Source of the DNA: Bacillus halotolerans | GTDB taxonomy: Bacteria; Bacillota; Bacilli; Bacillales; Bacillaceae | DNA: 64,000 nucleotides | Reading direction: 5' to 3' | Assembly: GCF_001517105.1 (NCBI RefSeq) | Contig: NZ_LPVF01000008.1 | Location: forward strand, 962,942-1,026,941 | In this document: one piece after another, positions 46,560-57,711 of the stretch | How positions within the stretch are numbered: the first letter of the stretch is position 1 | Layout: each line of letters starts with the position of its first letter | Program-made: the position numbers and the translations under genes | The notes under the pieces: model-generated | The model's database searches: none | What the model saw: only the letters and a program-made list of their open reading frames with translations | What the model was told of the DNA's origin: nothing

Positions 46560-47408
46560 TTTTGGTATGCGAATCGTCAATTGAATATATTCTTCAAATT
46601 CCTCTTCTTCCGTATTCAATTTTACGCCGCTGTCTTCAACCATTGACAGTGACTGACGAATCGTGTTCATTGCAATTCTAGTATCCCTGCTGAACGCTTT
46701 GCGTCTAGGCTTTGGTTTTCTCTGGCCTTGCTCCAGCATTTTAACCACGCGGTCTTCTGTCTGCTTTACATTTAAGCTTTTCTCAATTATCTCTGTGAGC
46801 AGTGTGACTTGGAGCTCAGGCTGTTTCAGGGGAATCAGCGCTCTGGCATGACGCTCTGTGATTTTCTTCTCCATGATTGCGTCTTGAACCGGCTGAGGCA
46901 GCTTTAATAGCCGCAGTTTGTTCGCAATCGTTGACTGCCCTTTTCCTAAACGCTGCGCCAGTGCTTCCTGTGTTAAATCATGAAGCTCAAGGAGCCTTGC
47001 GTAGGCATGCGCTTCCTCAATCGAAGACAATTCCTCACGTTGCAAATTTTCAATTAACGCCACAGAAGCGGTTTCCGTGTCGGAAAAATCCTTAATAATG
47101 GCCGGAATCTTTTCCCACTCGAGCGATTGCACCGCTCTCCAGCGTCTTTCACCTGCAATGAGTTCGTATTGGCCCTCTTCTTCTGTATGCCTGACAACAA
47201 TCGGCTGAATAATGCCGTGTGTATGAATGGTCATTGCTAACTCTTTGATTTTTTCATCTGAGAAAATGGTGCGTGGCTGAAAACGGTTGGGAACGATAGC
47301 ATTTACCGGTATTTCCAGAATCTCTTCTTTGTTTGTCTCATGTTCAGCAATCTCCGGTTCCTGTTCCTTCTCACCAAGCCCGAAGAAACGAGAGAATGAA
47401 TGCTTCAT
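46557..47408 (-). CDS. noc: Nucleoid occlusion protein Noc
   Basis: 283-residue ParB paralogue of Spo0J; same box I/II motifs ([39 protein letters not shown]) and HTH ([19 protein letters not shown]). The N-terminus ([17 protein letters not shown]) is the membrane-targeting amphipathic helix of Noc. It blocks FtsZ assembly over the nucleoid. Next to rsmG as in all Bacillus origins. Confidence 0.97.
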   Translation of the reverse strand: MKHSFSRFFGLGEKEQEPEIAEHETNKEEILEIPVNAIVPNRFQPRTIFSDEKIKELAMTIHTHGIIQPIVVRHTEEEGQYELIAGERRWRAVQSLEWEKIPAIIKDFSDTETASVALIENLQREELSSIEEAHAYARLLELHDLTQEALAQRLGKGQSTIANKLRLLKLPQPVQDAIMEKKITERHARALIPLKQPELQVTLLTEIIEKSLNVKQTEDRVVKMLEQGQRKPKPRRKAFSRDTRIAMNTIRQSLSMVEDSGVKLNTEEEEFEEYIQLTIRIPK

Positions 47409-47529
47409 GTACCTACACCACCTTTAAAAACTGCCATTTTTATAATTCTATTTTCTCATGGTTTTTCCTGCTGTACCGTCATTAATTTTGAAGAAAATAT
47501 GATGGTATTGTCATATCAGGCTGTCTAAA

Positions 47530-48249
47530 TTACCCTTCAATTGGCGATTTATTAGGAGTTCCCGGTTTTCTTGGATACTTCTTAGGTGTATTTTTGATCT
47601 TGCGTATCACCATAATATTACGATCGCTTTCTTCAATAGGCAGCTTAAAGGAATGGGTATTCTCAAGTTCTCCTCCAAGCGTTGTGATTGCTTTTTTCCC
47701 CGCATTTAATTCTTCTTCAGCAGATGCGGCTTTTAATGCAACAAATAAACCGTTTTTCTTAACCAGAGGCAGGCAAAGCTCACTTAAAACAGAGAGTCTC
47801 GCAACCGCTCGCGCTGTCACGATATCATAGCTTTCCCTTACGTCCTTCCGTTGTCCGAATGTTTCAGCTCTGTCATGGCAAAATGTCGTATTCTCCAATT
47901 GTAAAGCTTCAGACAGCTTTTCTAAAAACGTTATTCGTTTGTTTAGTGAATCTACGATTGTGACATGAAGGTGCGGAAAACATATTTTAATCGGCAGACT
48001 CGGAAAACCCGCTCCCGCTCCGACATCACAAATCGTATTCATCTGATTGAAGTCGACATAAAATGCAGCTGTAATGGAATCATAAAAATGCTTCAGATAC
48101 ACTTCTTTTTTCTCTGTAATCGAAGTCAGATTGATTTTTTCATTCCACTCAACCAGCATATCGTAATACAGCTCAAATTGCTCCAGCTGACGAGGAGAAA
48201 GGGAGATCCCTTTTTCCGCCAGTCCAGAAGTGAATTCTTCAATATTCAT
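47530..48249 (-). CDS. rsmG: 16S rRNA m7G527 methyltransferase RsmG (GidB)
   Basis: 239 residues. SAM-binding motif [16 protein letters not shown] and the later [14 protein letters not shown] are intact; the C-terminus is a basic tail ([13 protein letters not shown]). Methylates G527 of 16S rRNA; loss gives low-level streptomycin resistance. Lies 13 nt after mnmG, in the rpmH-to-noc direction, with ATG at 48249. Confidence 0.97.
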   Translation of the reverse strand: MNIEEFTSGLAEKGISLSPRQLEQFELYYDMLVEWNEKINLTSITEKKEVYLKHFYDSITAAFYVDFNQMNTICDVGAGAGFPSLPIKICFPHLHVTIVDSLNKRITFLEKLSEALQLENTTFCHDRAETFGQRKDVRESYDIVTARAVARLSVLSELCLPLVKKNGLFVALKAASAEEELNAGKKAITTLGGELENTHSFKLPIEESDRNIMVIRKIKNTPKKYPRKPGTPNKSPIEG

Positions 48250-48262
48250 GCCGTCATCCTTT

Positions 48263-50149
48263 CTACTCGGCTATCTTGGCAATGCGGCCCTGCTCTAAAT
48301 ATACCAATAGAATTGAAATGTCTGCCGGGTTCACACCGGAAATACGGGAAGCTTGGGCAACAGACAAAGGCCGTACGTTTTTCAGCTTTTGACGAGCCTC
48401 GGTTGCAATCCCCTTAATTGCGTCATAATCAATTCGATCAGGGATTTTTTTGTTTTCCATCTTCTTCAGTTTTTCCACTTGCTGAAGGGATTTTTCAATA
48501 TACCCTTCATATTTCACTTGAATTTCTACTTGTTCTGCCACTTCTTGCGGAACCAGCACTTCTGGCGGCGCCAGTTTTGTAACAGTTTCATAGTTCATTT
48601 CAGGACGTTTCATCAAGTCTGTGCCGCGTACCCCATCTTTCAATTCGCTTCCGCCAAGAGAACGGATATATTCTTGATTTTCTGGAGACGGCTTGATAAT
48701 CACAGAATGCAGACGTTTTTTCTCCGCTTCGATCGCCGCTTTTTTCTTCTCAAAAGCCGCAAATCGTTCATCAGAAATCAATCCAATGCGGTGGCCGATT
48801 TCTGTCAGACGCAGATCTGCATTGTCATGACGAAGAAGCAATCTGTATTCAGCGCGAGATGTCAAAAGACGGTATGGCTCATTTGTCCCTTTCGTCACAA
48901 GGTCATCAATGAGAACACCAATGTAGGCGTCAGAACGGCTTAGAATCACTTCTTCTTTTCCAAGCGCTTTTCGTCCTGCATTGATTCCCGCCATAATCCC
49001 TTGTCCTGCAGCTTCTTCATAACCGGATGTTCCGTTAATTTGGCCAGCAGTGTAGAGATTGGTAATTTTCTTCGTTTCAAGCGTCGGCCATAGCTGAGTC
49101 GGTACAATCGCATCGTACTCAATCGCATAGCCGGCTCTCATCATTTGAACGTTTTCCAGACCCGGAATCGTTGCAAGCATTCTTTGCTGCACGTCCTCTG
49201 GAAGACTAGTAGACAAACCTTGAACATAAACTTCCTGCGTATTTCTGCCTTCTGGCTCAAGGAAAATTTGATGACGCGGTTTATCATTAAAACGAACAAC
49301 TTTATCTTCAATTGACGGGCAGTATCTCGGACCTGTACCTTTGATCATACCGGAATACATCGGCGAACGGTGCAGGTTGCTGTCAATAATTTCATGTGTC
49401 TCAGGGCTCGTATATGTCAGCCAGCAAGGAAGCTGATCTGTGATATATTCAACCGTTTCATATGAGAAAGCGCGAGGCACTTCGTCACCAGGCTGAATTT
49501 CCGTTTTGCTGTAATCAATCGTGTCGCTTTTGACGCGAGGCGGCGTACCTGTTTTAAAACGAACAAGGTCGAAGCCCAGTTCTTCCAAATGCTCAGAAAG
49601 CTTAATAGAAGGCTGCTGGTTGTTCGGACCGCTTGAGTAAGAAAGATCACCGAGAATGATACGTCCTCTCAAATATGTTCCTGTCGTCATAACAACTGCT
49701 TTCGCGCGGTAATTCGCACCGGTTTGTGTAATGACACCGCGGCACTCGCCGTCTTCAATGATCAGACGCTCTACAATTCCTTGCAGCAGCGTTAAGTTTG
49801 GTTCTTTTTCAAGCGTATTTTTCATTTCATGCTGATATTGGAATTTATCTGCTTGCGCACGCAGCGCACGGACAGCAGGACCTTTTCCTGTATTCAGCAT
49901 TCTCATTTGAATATGCGTTTTATCAATATTTCTGCCCATTTCTCCGCCAAGCGCGTCAATTTCGCGGACGACAATCCCTTTTGCAGGGCCGCCGACAGAC
50001 GGATTACATGGCATAAACGCAACCATATCTAAGTTGATGGTCAAGACAAGCGTTTTGGCGCCTTGACGTGCTGATGCGAGGGCAGCCTCAACACCGGCAT
50101 GCCCGGCGCCAATCACTATCACATCGTATTGGCCTGCTTCATACCCCAT
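48263..50149 (-). CDS. mnmG: tRNA uridine-5-carboxymethylaminomethyl modification enzyme MnmG
   Basis: 628-residue FAD enzyme that with MnmE modifies U34 of several tRNAs. FAD motif [19 protein letters not shown] near residues 10-28, [12 protein letters not shown], and the C-terminal [11 protein letters not shown] region are present. ATG at 50149 after AGGAGG. 20 nt downstream of mnmE. Confidence 0.98.
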   Translation of the reverse strand: MGYEAGQYDVIVIGAGHAGVEAALASARQGAKTLVLTINLDMVAFMPCNPSVGGPAKGIVVREIDALGGEMGRNIDKTHIQMRMLNTGKGPAVRALRAQADKFQYQHEMKNTLEKEPNLTLLQGIVERLIIEDGECRGVITQTGANYRAKAVVMTTGTYLRGRIILGDLSYSSGPNNQQPSIKLSEHLEELGFDLVRFKTGTPPRVKSDTIDYSKTEIQPGDEVPRAFSYETVEYITDQLPCWLTYTSPETHEIIDSNLHRSPMYSGMIKGTGPRYCPSIEDKVVRFNDKPRHQIFLEPEGRNTQEVYVQGLSTSLPEDVQQRMLATIPGLENVQMMRAGYAIEYDAIVPTQLWPTLETKKITNLYTAGQINGTSGYEEAAGQGIMAGINAGRKALGKEEVILSRSDAYIGVLIDDLVTKGTNEPYRLLTSRAEYRLLLRHDNADLRLTEIGHRIGLISDERFAAFEKKKAAIEAEKKRLHSVIIKPSPENQEYIRSLGGSELKDGVRGTDLMKRPEMNYETVTKLAPPEVLVPQEVAEQVEIQVKYEGYIEKSLQQVEKLKKMENKKIPDRIDYDAIKGIATEARQKLKNVRPLSVAQASRISGVNPADISILLVYLEQGRIAKIAE

Positions 50150-50169
50150 GATTCTAGTTCCTCCTTTAT

Positions 50170-51549
50170 TTATTTTCCTAAACAGAACTGTGAAAAGAGC
50201 TGATCAATTAAGCTTTCATGGACAGCGTCTCCAATGATTTCGCCCAGAAGCTCCCAGCATCTTGTAAGATCAATCTGCACCATGTCGATCGGGACATCCT
50301 GTTCTATGCCGCTAAGCGCGTCTTCAATGGCGCGTTTTGCTTCCTGTAAAATTGAAATATGGCGTGTATTGCTGACATACGTTAAATCTCCGCTTTCAAT
50401 AGCACCTGTATAGAACAGCGATTGAATCGCTTCCTCCAAATCATTAACGCCTTCTTCTTTTAGAAGAGATGTCGTTACAACAGGACGTCCATTGGCCAGC
50501 TCGCGTACACGTTCTATGTCAATTTTCGCCTCTAGGTCAGTCTTATTCATAATGACGATGACGTCCATTCCCTCAACGGCTTCAAAAAGCTTCACGTCTT
50601 CTTCAGAAAGCTCTTCACTATAATTGAGCACAAGTAAAATCAGGTCTGCTTCCTTCAGAACCTGACGAGAGCGTTCAACACCTATCCGTTCAACAATATC
50701 CTCTGTTTCACGAATACCTGCAGTATCAACAAGACGAAGCGGAACACCTCTTACATTCACGTATTCCTCAATCACATCCCGTGTCGTACCCGGAATATCG
50801 GTAACAATAGCTTTTGCCTCCTGAACCAGGCTGTTAAGAAGAGAAGACTTTCCGACATTCGGACGGCCGATAATGACAGTAGAAAGACCTTCCCGCAAAA
50901 TTTTGCCCTGCTCAGACGTTCTAAGCAGCGCCTCAATTTCTTTTTTAACGGAGCTTGCCTTTTCAACTAAAAGCTGATGTGTCATTTCTTCTACATCATC
51001 ATACTCCGGATAATCTATATTTACCTCAACATGGGCCAGCGTTTCTAAAATATCATCGCGCAAACGGCGAACCAAAGCAGAGAGACGCCCTTCCATTTGA
51101 TTCATAGCGACGTTCATTGCCCGATCCGTTTTCGCTCTGATTAAGTCCATCACCGCTTCCGCCTGTGAAAGGTCGATTCGCCCATTTAAAAACGCGCGTT
51201 TCGTGAATTCACCAGGCTCCGCCAGTCTCGCTCCCTCTCTTAAGGCGAGCTGGAGCACTTGGTTTACTGTCACAATTCCCCCGTGGCAGTTTATTTCTAT
51301 AACATCTTCACGTGTAAAAGTTCTCGGTGCTTTTAACACCGATACCATTACTTCCTCCACGACCCGATCCGTACGTTTGTCTACAATATGGCCGTAATGA
51401 ATCGTGTGTGATTCGACCGAGCTGATCATTTTTCCTTTCGGCCCTTTATACATTCTGTCGGCGATCTGGATGGCTTCCGGTCCGCTCAGCCGCACAATAG
51501 CAATCGCACCCTCTCCCATCGGTGTAGAAATGGCAGCAATTGTATCCAT
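50170..51549 (-). CDS. mnmE: tRNA modification GTPase MnmE (ThdF/TrmE)
   Basis: 459 residues: N-terminal folate-binding domain, helical domain, and an inserted G domain with [12 protein letters not shown] (G1), TDIPGTTRD (G2/G3) and NKTD (G4). The C-terminal CLGK, with its conserved Cys, ends the protein. ATG at 51549 after AGAGAGGTG; a GTG three codons earlier is part of that RBS. Starts the mnmE-mnmG-rsmG cluster. Confidence 0.98.
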   Translation of the reverse strand: MDTIAAISTPMGEGAIAIVRLSGPEAIQIADRMYKGPKGKMISSVESHTIHYGHIVDKRTDRVVEEVMVSVLKAPRTFTREDVIEINCHGGIVTVNQVLQLALREGARLAEPGEFTKRAFLNGRIDLSQAEAVMDLIRAKTDRAMNVAMNQMEGRLSALVRRLRDDILETLAHVEVNIDYPEYDDVEEMTHQLLVEKASSVKKEIEALLRTSEQGKILREGLSTVIIGRPNVGKSSLLNSLVQEAKAIVTDIPGTTRDVIEEYVNVRGVPLRLVDTAGIRETEDIVERIGVERSRQVLKEADLILLVLNYSEELSEEDVKLFEAVEGMDVIVIMNKTDLEAKIDIERVRELANGRPVVTTSLLKEEGVNDLEEAIQSLFYTGAIESGDLTYVSNTRHISILQEAKRAIEDALSGIEQDVPIDMVQIDLTRCWELLGEIIGDAVHESLIDQLFSQFCLGK

Positions 51550-51653
51550 GTTGTTCACCTCTCTTTTCTATACTCTCATTCATCTATATAAAAAAATATT
51601 TTATTATGCCAAAACTAAAAGATAACATAGTTTGGTTCGAAGTGGAAGATGTG

Positions 51654-51749
51654 TTATCCACAGACTTAGAAATTCATCCCTTATTACTTTAACTTATCCA
51701 CATGTGAATAACAATTAATTTTATTTCCTGAACTTCCTTTTTATCAACA
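51654..51749. promoter_or_regulatory. DnaA-box cluster between mnmE and jag
   Basis: Two perfect TTATCCACA boxes (51654-51662, 51694-51702), both on the plus strand, and a one-mismatch TTATCAACA (51741-51749) in an AT-rich intergenic stretch 2.9 kb from dnaA. Whether it takes part in initiation or only titrates or regulates is unknown to me. Confidence 0.75.
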
Positions 51750-51822
51750 GGATACACCTAAAAAGGAAAAACTTAAACGGAAAAAGCTTGATATTACAAG
51801 GAAAAATAGATTTTTCTATACA

Positions 51823-51861
51823 AAAAAACCGAAGCTCCGATTTTTACCGGACTTCGGTTTT
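51823..51861 (-). terminator. Terminator of the rpmH-rnpA-spoIIIJ-jag operon
   Basis: AACCGAAG and CTTCGGTT with an inner CCG/CGG stem, then T7 on the minus strand, directly after jag. Confidence 0.85.
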
Positions 51862-51864
51862 ATG

Positions 51865-52491
51865 TTATCTTTTCTGGGAAATAACGAGGTGGCGATTTTC
51901 GCCTTCACCCATTGAATACGTTTCGATCTGCTGATTTGCATATCTGGAAAGAGCATCATGAATGATTTTTCTTTCACTGGACGGCATCGGTTCTAAATGA
52001 ACATCTTTTTTCGTTTTCAAAACCTGGTCTGCCAGTCTCACAGCCAGCTGACTCAGCGTCTCTTTCCTTTTCAAACGGTAGTTTTCTGCATCTACCGTCA
52101 CATTTAAATACTGATCTGAATAACGATTAAGGACAAGCTGGGTCAAAGTTTGAAGTGCATTTAAGGTTTGTCCTCTTTTTCCAATTAACAATGCCGCTTT
52201 TTCACCCGTTATATGGAAACTCACTGCCTTTTTGCTTTCTTTTACAGTCACATCAGACTTTCCGGCAATGGATTCGGCAATTCTTTCAAGATACATCTTT
52301 GTTTCCTGAATTGGATCAAATTTTTCAGCCAGCTTCACGATTGCCGGCTTTTTGCCGAATATACCGAGAAAACCTTTGTTTCCCTCTTCAATAACGGTAA
52401 TTTCAACTTCATCTATCGTTAATTGCAGTTCTCGTAATCCGGACTGTACTGCTTCATCGACATTTCGCCCTGCAGCAGTCACATTCCTCAC
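51865..52491 (-). CDS. jag: RNA-binding protein Jag (KhpB)
   Basis: 208 residues: Jag-N domain ([19 protein letters not shown]), KH-II domain ([20 protein letters not shown]) and R3H domain (about 150-205, [16 protein letters not shown]). Partner of SpoIIIJ by gene order; binds RNA and influences cell shape in related bacteria. GTG start after GGAGG, overlapping the spoIIIJ stop by 4 nt. Confidence 0.96.
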   Translation of the reverse strand: MRNVTAAGRNVDEAVQSGLRELQLTIDEVEITVIEEGNKGFLGIFGKKPAIVKLAEKFDPIQETKMYLERIAESIAGKSDVTVKESKKAVSFHITGEKAALLIGKRGQTLNALQTLTQLVLNRYSDQYLNVTVDAENYRLKRKETLSQLAVRLADQVLKTKKDVHLEPMPSSERKIIHDALSRYANQQIETYSMGEGENRHLVISQKR

Positions 52492-53273
52492 TTTTTCTTT
52501 CCTCCGGCTTTTTGCGGCTGAGGATCTTTTTTAATATCAGGCCCTTTAATGAGGAAAGTTTGCGCAATCATAAACAAGTTACCGACTACCCAATAAAGAG
52601 AAAGCGCCGCCGGGAAGTTGATCGCAAACACAATGATCATAATCGGCATAATCCAAAGCATCATTGCCATTTGCGGATTTTGCTGCGCATTGCCCGCCAT
52701 CATTAATTTTTGCTGTACGAAAGTGGCAACACCGGCAACAATCGGAAGAATATAGAAAGGATCTTTTTCTCCTAAGTCAAACCATAAGAAACTGTGCTCT
52801 GAAATTGCCTGTGTTCTCATAATCGCATGATAGAATCCGATTAAAATCGGCATTTGAATTAAAATCGGGAAACACCCTGCCAATGGGTTGACGCCATGCT
52901 TTTGAAATAAAGCCATTGTTTCCTGCTGAAGTTTTTGCTGCGTTTTTTGATCCTTTGAGCTGTATTTTTCTTTAAGCTTTTGCATTTCCGGCTGTAAAGC
53001 CTGCATCGCTTTCGAGCTTCTCAGCTGCTTGATCATCAGCGGCAAAATTAATAAACGGATTAAAATTGTAACAATAATAATTGACAGTCCATAGTTGTCT
53101 CCCGTCAATTTCGCAACATACGTAATGAGCTCAGACAATGGGAATACTACGTACTTGTCCCAAAAATGCGGACTATCTGCAGTGATCGGCTCTTTGACAC
53201 TCGAGCATCCAGCCAATAGCATGAATACGCCGACCATACTTAATAGCAACCATATTCTCCTTTTCAACAACAT
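52488..53273 (-). CDS. spoIIIJ: Membrane protein insertase SpoIIIJ (YidC1)
   Basis: 261 residues. Lipoprotein signal with lipobox LLAGC (Cys23), five TM helices, and the YidC core with the conserved Arg in [13 protein letters not shown]. Inserts membrane proteins; essential in the forespore for the sigma-G stage. The C-terminal tail is basic (KAGGKKK), typical for ribosome contact. ATG overlaps the RBS closely; TTGs one and two codons on are alternatives. Confidence 0.97.
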   Translation of the reverse strand: MLLKRRIWLLLSMVGVFMLLAGCSSVKEPITADSPHFWDKYVVFPLSELITYVAKLTGDNYGLSIIIVTILIRLLILPLMIKQLRSSKAMQALQPEMQKLKEKYSSKDQKTQQKLQQETMALFQKHGVNPLAGCFPILIQMPILIGFYHAIMRTQAISEHSFLWFDLGEKDPFYILPIVAGVATFVQQKLMMAGNAQQNPQMAMMLWIMPIMIIVFAINFPAALSLYWVVGNLFMIAQTFLIKGPDIKKDPQPQKAGGKKK

Positions 53274-53414
53274 TTCCTCCTATAATCATTCTTTACACTC
53301 TCTTATTACAAAACATACTTGTATGTATTTTAGCATCTTTCAGTTTTAAATGGTGTCTTTTTCTGATCAACCAGAAAGGAAGCGCTTTTAAAAGTTTTAA
53401 GAAAGCAGTGGCAT

Positions 53415-53768
53415 CTACTTTTTTGACGAAGTTTTCTTATATAATGAGGCCTTCCTGAATAAATGCTGCAAACTTTTTTTCGTTTCCTCAAATGTCAGCT
53501 GACTTGCTGGTTTTCTGGCAATAATAATATAATCCTTTTCCTTCAGCCTGTCTCTCTCTTCTAGAAAAGCTTGCCGGATCAAACGTTTTATCCGATTCCG
53601 CATTACTGCATTGCCAATTTTTTTGCTGACGGAAAGACCAACGCGCAGCTCATCGTTTTCAGGCTGATCAAGCGTATATAAGACAAACTGGCGATTCGCT
53701 ACTGATGTGCCATGCTTGAACACTTTTTGAAAATCTTCATTTTTCTTTAAACGATTTCGCTTCTTCAA
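53415..53768 (-). CDS. rnpA: Ribonuclease P protein component
   Basis: 117 residues; signature [12 protein letters not shown] (the RNR motif) and [14 protein letters not shown] are intact. Partner of RnpB RNA in tRNA 5' maturation. TTG at 53768 is 8 nt from GGAG; a GTG three codons upstream (53777) is the annotated type of start in some strains but overlaps that RBS. Second gene after rpmH. Confidence 0.97.
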   Translation of the reverse strand: MKKRNRLKKNEDFQKVFKHGTSVANRQFVLYTLDQPENDELRVGLSVSKKIGNAVMRNRIKRLIRQAFLEERDRLKEKDYIIIARKPASQLTFEETKKSLQHLFRKASLYKKTSSKK

Positions 53769-53888
53769 ATTGACTCACTCCGATACTGGCTGGCAGAAAC
53801 TTTTAATTTTATTTGAAAATGAGATGCGCAGAGACAGGGAGATCCCCCTGCTCATACACATCACATATATCTTTTCCCTTAAAGTGAA

Positions 53889-53915
53889 AAAAGACCACTG
53901 ACATTATTCAGTGGC
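53889..53915 (-). terminator. Attenuator-like hairpin between rpmH and rnpA
   Basis: GCCACTGA, loop, TCAGTGG and then TCTTTTTT on the minus strand right after the rpmH stop. It could let only part of the transcripts go on into rnpA-spoIIIJ-jag. Confidence 0.75.
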
Positions 53916-54053
<138 letters not shown>

Positions 54054-54096
54054 TGACACCTCCCTCGAGGAATAGCTGTTAAAGACAGTCTTACTT

Positions 54097-54126
54097 ATTA
54101 TATTTGCGTTACCTATTCATTGTCAA
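54097..54126 (-). promoter_or_regulatory. Promoter of rpmH
   Basis: TTGACA (54121-54126), 18-nt spacer and TATAAT (54097-54102) on the minus strand; a consensus sigma-A promoter. Confidence 0.85.
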
Positions 54127-54287
54127 CTTAACTAGTGCTTTTATTTCTTGCAACCATAATAGGATACCATACCTTCTCGACTTTCGAAACCTTATTTTTC
54201 AGATTCCTGAAATTAACGAAAAAAAGTCCTGATTCAAATAACATTCTGAGCTGAAAATACGTGATGTGGATATCTTTTTTCCCTTTT

Positions 54288-54530
54288 TTCAATATCCACA
54301 AAGGTTATCGACAACATTTTCACACCGCCAACCCCTGTGGACAAATTTTTTTCAACAGGTTGTCCGCTTTGTGGATAAGATTATGACAACCATTGCAAGC
54401 TCTCGTTTAATTTGGTATTATATTTGTGTTTTAACTCTTGATTACTAATCTTGCTTTCACTCATTATCCACAAACTGTGGATAACTTGTGGATTGATTTC
54501 ACACAGTATGTGTAGAAAGTTGTCCACAAG
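54288..54530. other. oriC, upstream DnaA-box clusters (rpmH-dnaA)
   Basis: Perfect boxes: TGTGGATAA at 54370-54378, TTATCCACA at 54464-54472, TGTGGATAA at 54476-54484. One-mismatch boxes: TTATCGACA near 54305, TGTGGACAA near 54338, TTGTCCACA at 54520-54528; also ATATCCACA near 54292. Boxes on both strands flank the dnaA promoter, consistent with DnaA autoregulation and with the upstream half of the bipartite Bacillus origin. Confidence 0.92.
54393..54421 (+). promoter_or_regulatory. Probable dnaA promoter
   Basis: TTGCAA (54393-54398), 17 nt, TATTAT (54416-54421). Flanked closely by DnaA boxes at 54370 and 54464, so DnaA should repress it. Gives a leader of about 250 nt. Confidence 0.6.
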
Positions 54531-54680
54531 TTGTGAAATTTGTCGAAAAGCTATTTATCTACTATATTATATGTTTTCAACATTTAATGTGTACGAATGG
54601 TTACCGCCATTTGCTCTTTTTTTGTGTTCTATAACAGAAAAAGACGTTATTTTCTTAGAAAAGGAGGGACGTGCCGGAAG

Positions 54681-56021
54681 ATGGAAAATATATTAGACCT
54701 GTGGAACCAAGCCCTTGCTCAAATCGAAAAAAAATTGAGCAAACCGAGTTTCGAGACTTGGATGAAATCAACGAAAGCCCACTCACTGCAAGGAGATACA
54801 TTGACAATTACCGCTCCTAATGAATTTGCCAGAGACTGGCTGGAGTCCAGATACTTGCATCTCATTGCAGATACTATATATGAATTAACCGGGGAAGAAT
54901 TGAGCATTAAGTTTGTCATTCCTCAAAATCAAGATGTCGAAGACTTTATGCCAAAACCGCAAGTCAAAAAAGCGGTAAAAGAAGATACATCTGATTTTCC
55001 TCAAAATATGCTCAACCCAAAATATACATTTGATACTTTTGTCATCGGATCTGGAAACCGATTCGCTCACGCAGCTTCCCTGGCAGTAGCGGAAGCACCT
55101 GCAAAAGCATACAACCCTTTATTTATCTATGGGGGAGTTGGCTTAGGGAAAACACACTTAATGCATGCGATCGGCCATTATGTAATAGATCATAATCCTT
55201 CTGCCAAAGTGGTTTATCTGTCTTCTGAGAAATTTACTAACGAGTTCATCAACTCTATTCGGGATAATAAAGCAGTTGATTTCCGCAATCGCTACCGAAA
55301 TGTTGATGTGCTTTTGATAGATGATATTCAATTTTTAGCCGGGAAAGAACAAACGCAAGAAGAATTTTTCCATACTTTTAACACGCTGCACGAAGAAAGC
55401 AAACAAATCGTCATTTCAAGTGATAGACCGCCTAAAGAAATTCCGACACTTGAAGACAGATTGCGTTCACGCTTTGAATGGGGTCTGATTACAGATATCA
55501 CGCCTCCTGATTTAGAAACGAGAATTGCGATTTTAAGAAAAAAAGCTAAAGCGGAAGGCTTGGATATTCCGAACGAGGTTATGCTTTATATCGCAAATCA
55601 AATCGACAGCAACATTCGGGAGCTGGAAGGGGCGTTAATCAGGGTCGTTGCTTATTCATCTTTAATTAATAAAGATATTAATGCCGATCTGGCCGCTGAG
55701 GCATTGAAAGATATTATTCCTTCCTCAAAACCGAAAGTGATTACAATAAAAGAAATTCAGAGAGTAGTAGGCCAGCAATTCAATATTAAGCTGGAGGATT
55801 TCAAAGCAAAAAAACGGACAAAATCGGTAGCATTCCCGCGTCAAATCGCTATGTACTTATCGAGAGAAATGACCGACTCCTCTCTCCCTAAAATCGGAGA
55901 GGAATTCGGAGGACGTGACCATACAACCGTTATTCATGCGCATGAAAAAATTTCAAAACTGCTGGCAGATGATGAACAGCTTCAGCAGCATGTAAAAGAA
56001 ATTAAGGAACAGCTGAAATAA
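54681..56021 (+). CDS. dnaA: Chromosomal replication initiator DnaA
   Basis: 446 residues. Domain I ([19 protein letters not shown] to about 85), a linker, the AAA+ domain with Walker [11 protein letters not shown] (151-160) and Walker [13 protein letters not shown], and domain IV with the DnaA-box signature [15 protein letters not shown]. It binds the boxes on both sides and melts the DNA downstream. ATG at 54681; AAGGAGGG is 13 nt away, a longer spacing than usual. The frame upstream is not coding. Confidence 0.99.
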   Translation: MENILDLWNQALAQIEKKLSKPSFETWMKSTKAHSLQGDTLTITAPNEFARDWLESRYLHLIADTIYELTGEELSIKFVIPQNQDVEDFMPKPQVKKAVKEDTSDFPQNMLNPKYTFDTFVIGSGNRFAHAASLAVAEAPAKAYNPLFIYGGVGLGKTHLMHAIGHYVIDHNPSAKVVYLSSEKFTNEFINSIRDNKAVDFRNRYRNVDVLLIDDIQFLAGKEQTQEEFFHTFNTLHEESKQIVISSDRPPKEIPTLEDRLRSRFEWGLITDITPPDLETRIAILRKKAKAEGLDIPNEVMLYIANQIDSNIRELEGALIRVVAYSSLINKDINADLAAEALKDIIPSSKPKVITIKEIQRVVGQQFNIKLEDFKAKKRTKSVAFPRQIAMYLSREMTDSSLPKIGEEFGGRDHTTVIHAHEKISKLLADDEQLQQHVKEIKEQLK

Positions 56022-56078
56022 TAGGGCCGGGGATAAATCGGGAGAAGTGTGAATAACTTTTCTAAAGTCATGCACAGT

Positions 56079-56190
56079 CTGTCCACATGTGGATAGGCTG
56101 TGTTTCCTGTCTTTTTCACAACTTATCCACAAATCCACAAGCCCTACTATTACTTCTACTACTTTTTTTAAAAAAATATATATATTAAAC
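56079..56190. other. oriC, downstream part: DnaA boxes, DnaA-trios, unwinding region
   Basis: Perfect TTATCCACA at 56123-56131, followed by AAATCCACA (56131-56139); a one-mismatch TGTGGATAG at 56088-56096 lies upstream. After the boxes comes the three-base repeat CTACTATTACTTCTACTA (56144-56161), which matches DnaA-trios, then an A/T-only tract (56163-56190). This is the known layout of the B. subtilis melting site. Confidence 0.93.
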
Positions 56191-56212
56191 ATTATCCGTT
56201 AGGAGGATAAAA

Positions 56213-57349
56213 ATGAAATTTACGATTCAAAAAGATCGTCTTGTTGAAAGTGTCCAAGATGTATTAAAAGCAGTTTCATCCAGAACTACAATTCCGATTT
56301 TGACCGGTATTAAGATCGTTGCCTCAGATGAAGGGGTATCTTTTACTGGAAGCGATTCAGATATTTCCATCGAGTCTTTTATTCCAAAAGAAGAAGGAGA
56401 TAAAGAAATCGTTACGATTGAACAGCCAGGCAGCATTGTATTACAAGCCCGCTTCTTTAGTGAGATTGTAAAAAAACTCCCGATGGCAGCTGTAGAAATC
56501 GAAGTGCAAAATCAATATCTGACGATTATCCGCTCTGGAAAAGCCGAATTTAACCTAAATGGGCTTGATGCTGATGAGTATCCGCACTTGCCGCAGATTG
56601 AAGAGCATCATGCGATTCAGATCCCTACGGATTTATTAAAAAACCTAATTAGACAAACAGTGTTCGCGGTGTCCACCTCAGAAACACGTCCTATCTTGAC
56701 AGGTGTAAACTGGAAAGTGGAGAAAAGTGAATTATTATGCACTGCAACGGATAGCCACCGTTTAGCTTTAAGAAAAGCGAAACTTGATATTTCAGAAGAC
56801 AGATCCTATAACGTCGTGATTCCGGGTAAGAGCTTAACTGAGCTCAGCAAGATTTTGGATGACAACCAAGAACTTGTAGATATCGTCATCACAGAAACCC
56901 AGGTTCTGTTTAAAGCAAAAAACGTCTTGTTCTTCTCACGCCTGCTGGATGGAAATTATCCGGATACAACCAGCCTTATTCCACAAGAGAGCAAGACAGA
57001 AATCATTGTGAACACCAAAGAATTCCTTCAGGCGATTGATCGTGCATCTCTATTAGCCAGAGAAGGACGCAATAACGTGGTGAAGCTTTCTGCAAAACCT
57101 GCTGAATCAATTGAGATTTCTTCTAATTCACCTGAAATCGGAAAAGTGGTGGAAGCGGTTCTTGCAGATCAAATCGAGGGTGAGGAATTAAATATCTCAT
57201 TTAGTCCAAAATATATGCTGGATGCATTAAAGGTGCTTGAAGGAGCAGAGATACGTGTAAGCTTTACAGGAGCTATGAGACCTTTCTTAATTCGCACGCC
57301 GAATGATGAAACAATCGTACAGCTTATCCTCCCTGTCAGAACCTATTAA
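56213..57349 (+). CDS. dnaN: DNA polymerase III beta sliding clamp
   Basis: 378 residues; three-domain clamp with MKFTIQKDRLVESVQDVLKA at the start and the C-terminal MRPFLIR with PVRTY end, all typical. Rings DNA and tethers polymerases. ATG with AGGAGG at 7 nt. Transcribed from the dnaA promoter and possibly from the intergenic region. Confidence 0.99.
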   Translation: MKFTIQKDRLVESVQDVLKAVSSRTTIPILTGIKIVASDEGVSFTGSDSDISIESFIPKEEGDKEIVTIEQPGSIVLQARFFSEIVKKLPMAAVEIEVQNQYLTIIRSGKAEFNLNGLDADEYPHLPQIEEHHAIQIPTDLLKNLIRQTVFAVSTSETRPILTGVNWKVEKSELLCTATDSHRLALRKAKLDISEDRSYNVVIPGKSLTELSKILDDNQELVDIVITETQVLFKAKNVLFFSRLLDGNYPDTTSLIPQESKTEIIVNTKEFLQAIDRASLLAREGRNNVVKLSAKPAESIEISSNSPEIGKVVEAVLADQIEGEELNISFSPKYMLDALKVLEGAEIRVSFTGAMRPFLIRTPNDETIVQLILPVRTY

Positions 57350-57359
57350 TCCGATATAC

Positions 57360-57390
57360 GGCTGCCGACCTGCTCGGCAGCTTTTCTATT
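57360..57390 (+). terminator. Terminator after dnaN
   Basis: GCTGCCGA, short loop, TCGGCAGC, TTTTC. Confidence 0.85.
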
Positions 57391-57480
57391 CGTAATCTGC
57401 TCCGTCAAGTTTTCCCTTTCCCTAATTCGTTTTTTTTTAGTACAATTAGATATTAGTGATATTTGAAAGAGGTCGATATA

Positions 57481-57696
57481 ATGGCAAATCCGATTTCTAT
57501 TGATACAGAGATGATTACACTCGGGCAATTTCTGAAATTAGCCGATGTGATTCAGTCAGGCGGCATGGCAAAGTGGTTTTTGAGCGAGCATGAAGTGCTT
57601 GTGAACAATGAGCCGGACAATCGCCGCGGCAGAAAGCTGTATGTTGGAGATGTGGTAGAGATTGAAGGATTTGGTTCATTTCAAGTCGTCAATTAA
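57481..57696 (+). CDS. rlbA: S4-domain protein RlbA (YaaA)
   Basis: 71 residues with an S4-like RNA-binding fold: MITLGQFLKLADVIQSGGMA, then VLVNNEPDNRRGRKLYVGD. Small protein linked to ribosome biology. ATG at 57481 follows AAGAGGTCGATATA; six more upstream codons are in frame. Between dnaN and recF in all Bacillus origins. Confidence 0.92.
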   Translation: MANPISIDTEMITLGQFLKLADVIQSGGMAKWFLSEHEVLVNNEPDNRRGRKLYVGDVVEIEGFGSFQVVN

Positions 57697-57711
57697 AGCG
57701 GGTGACACTGA

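Noticed and set aside
44222..47408. Noc-binding sites (ATTTCCCGGGAAAT type)
   Set aside because: No good match found in or near noc and soj; CCCGGG words elsewhere lack the flanking arms.
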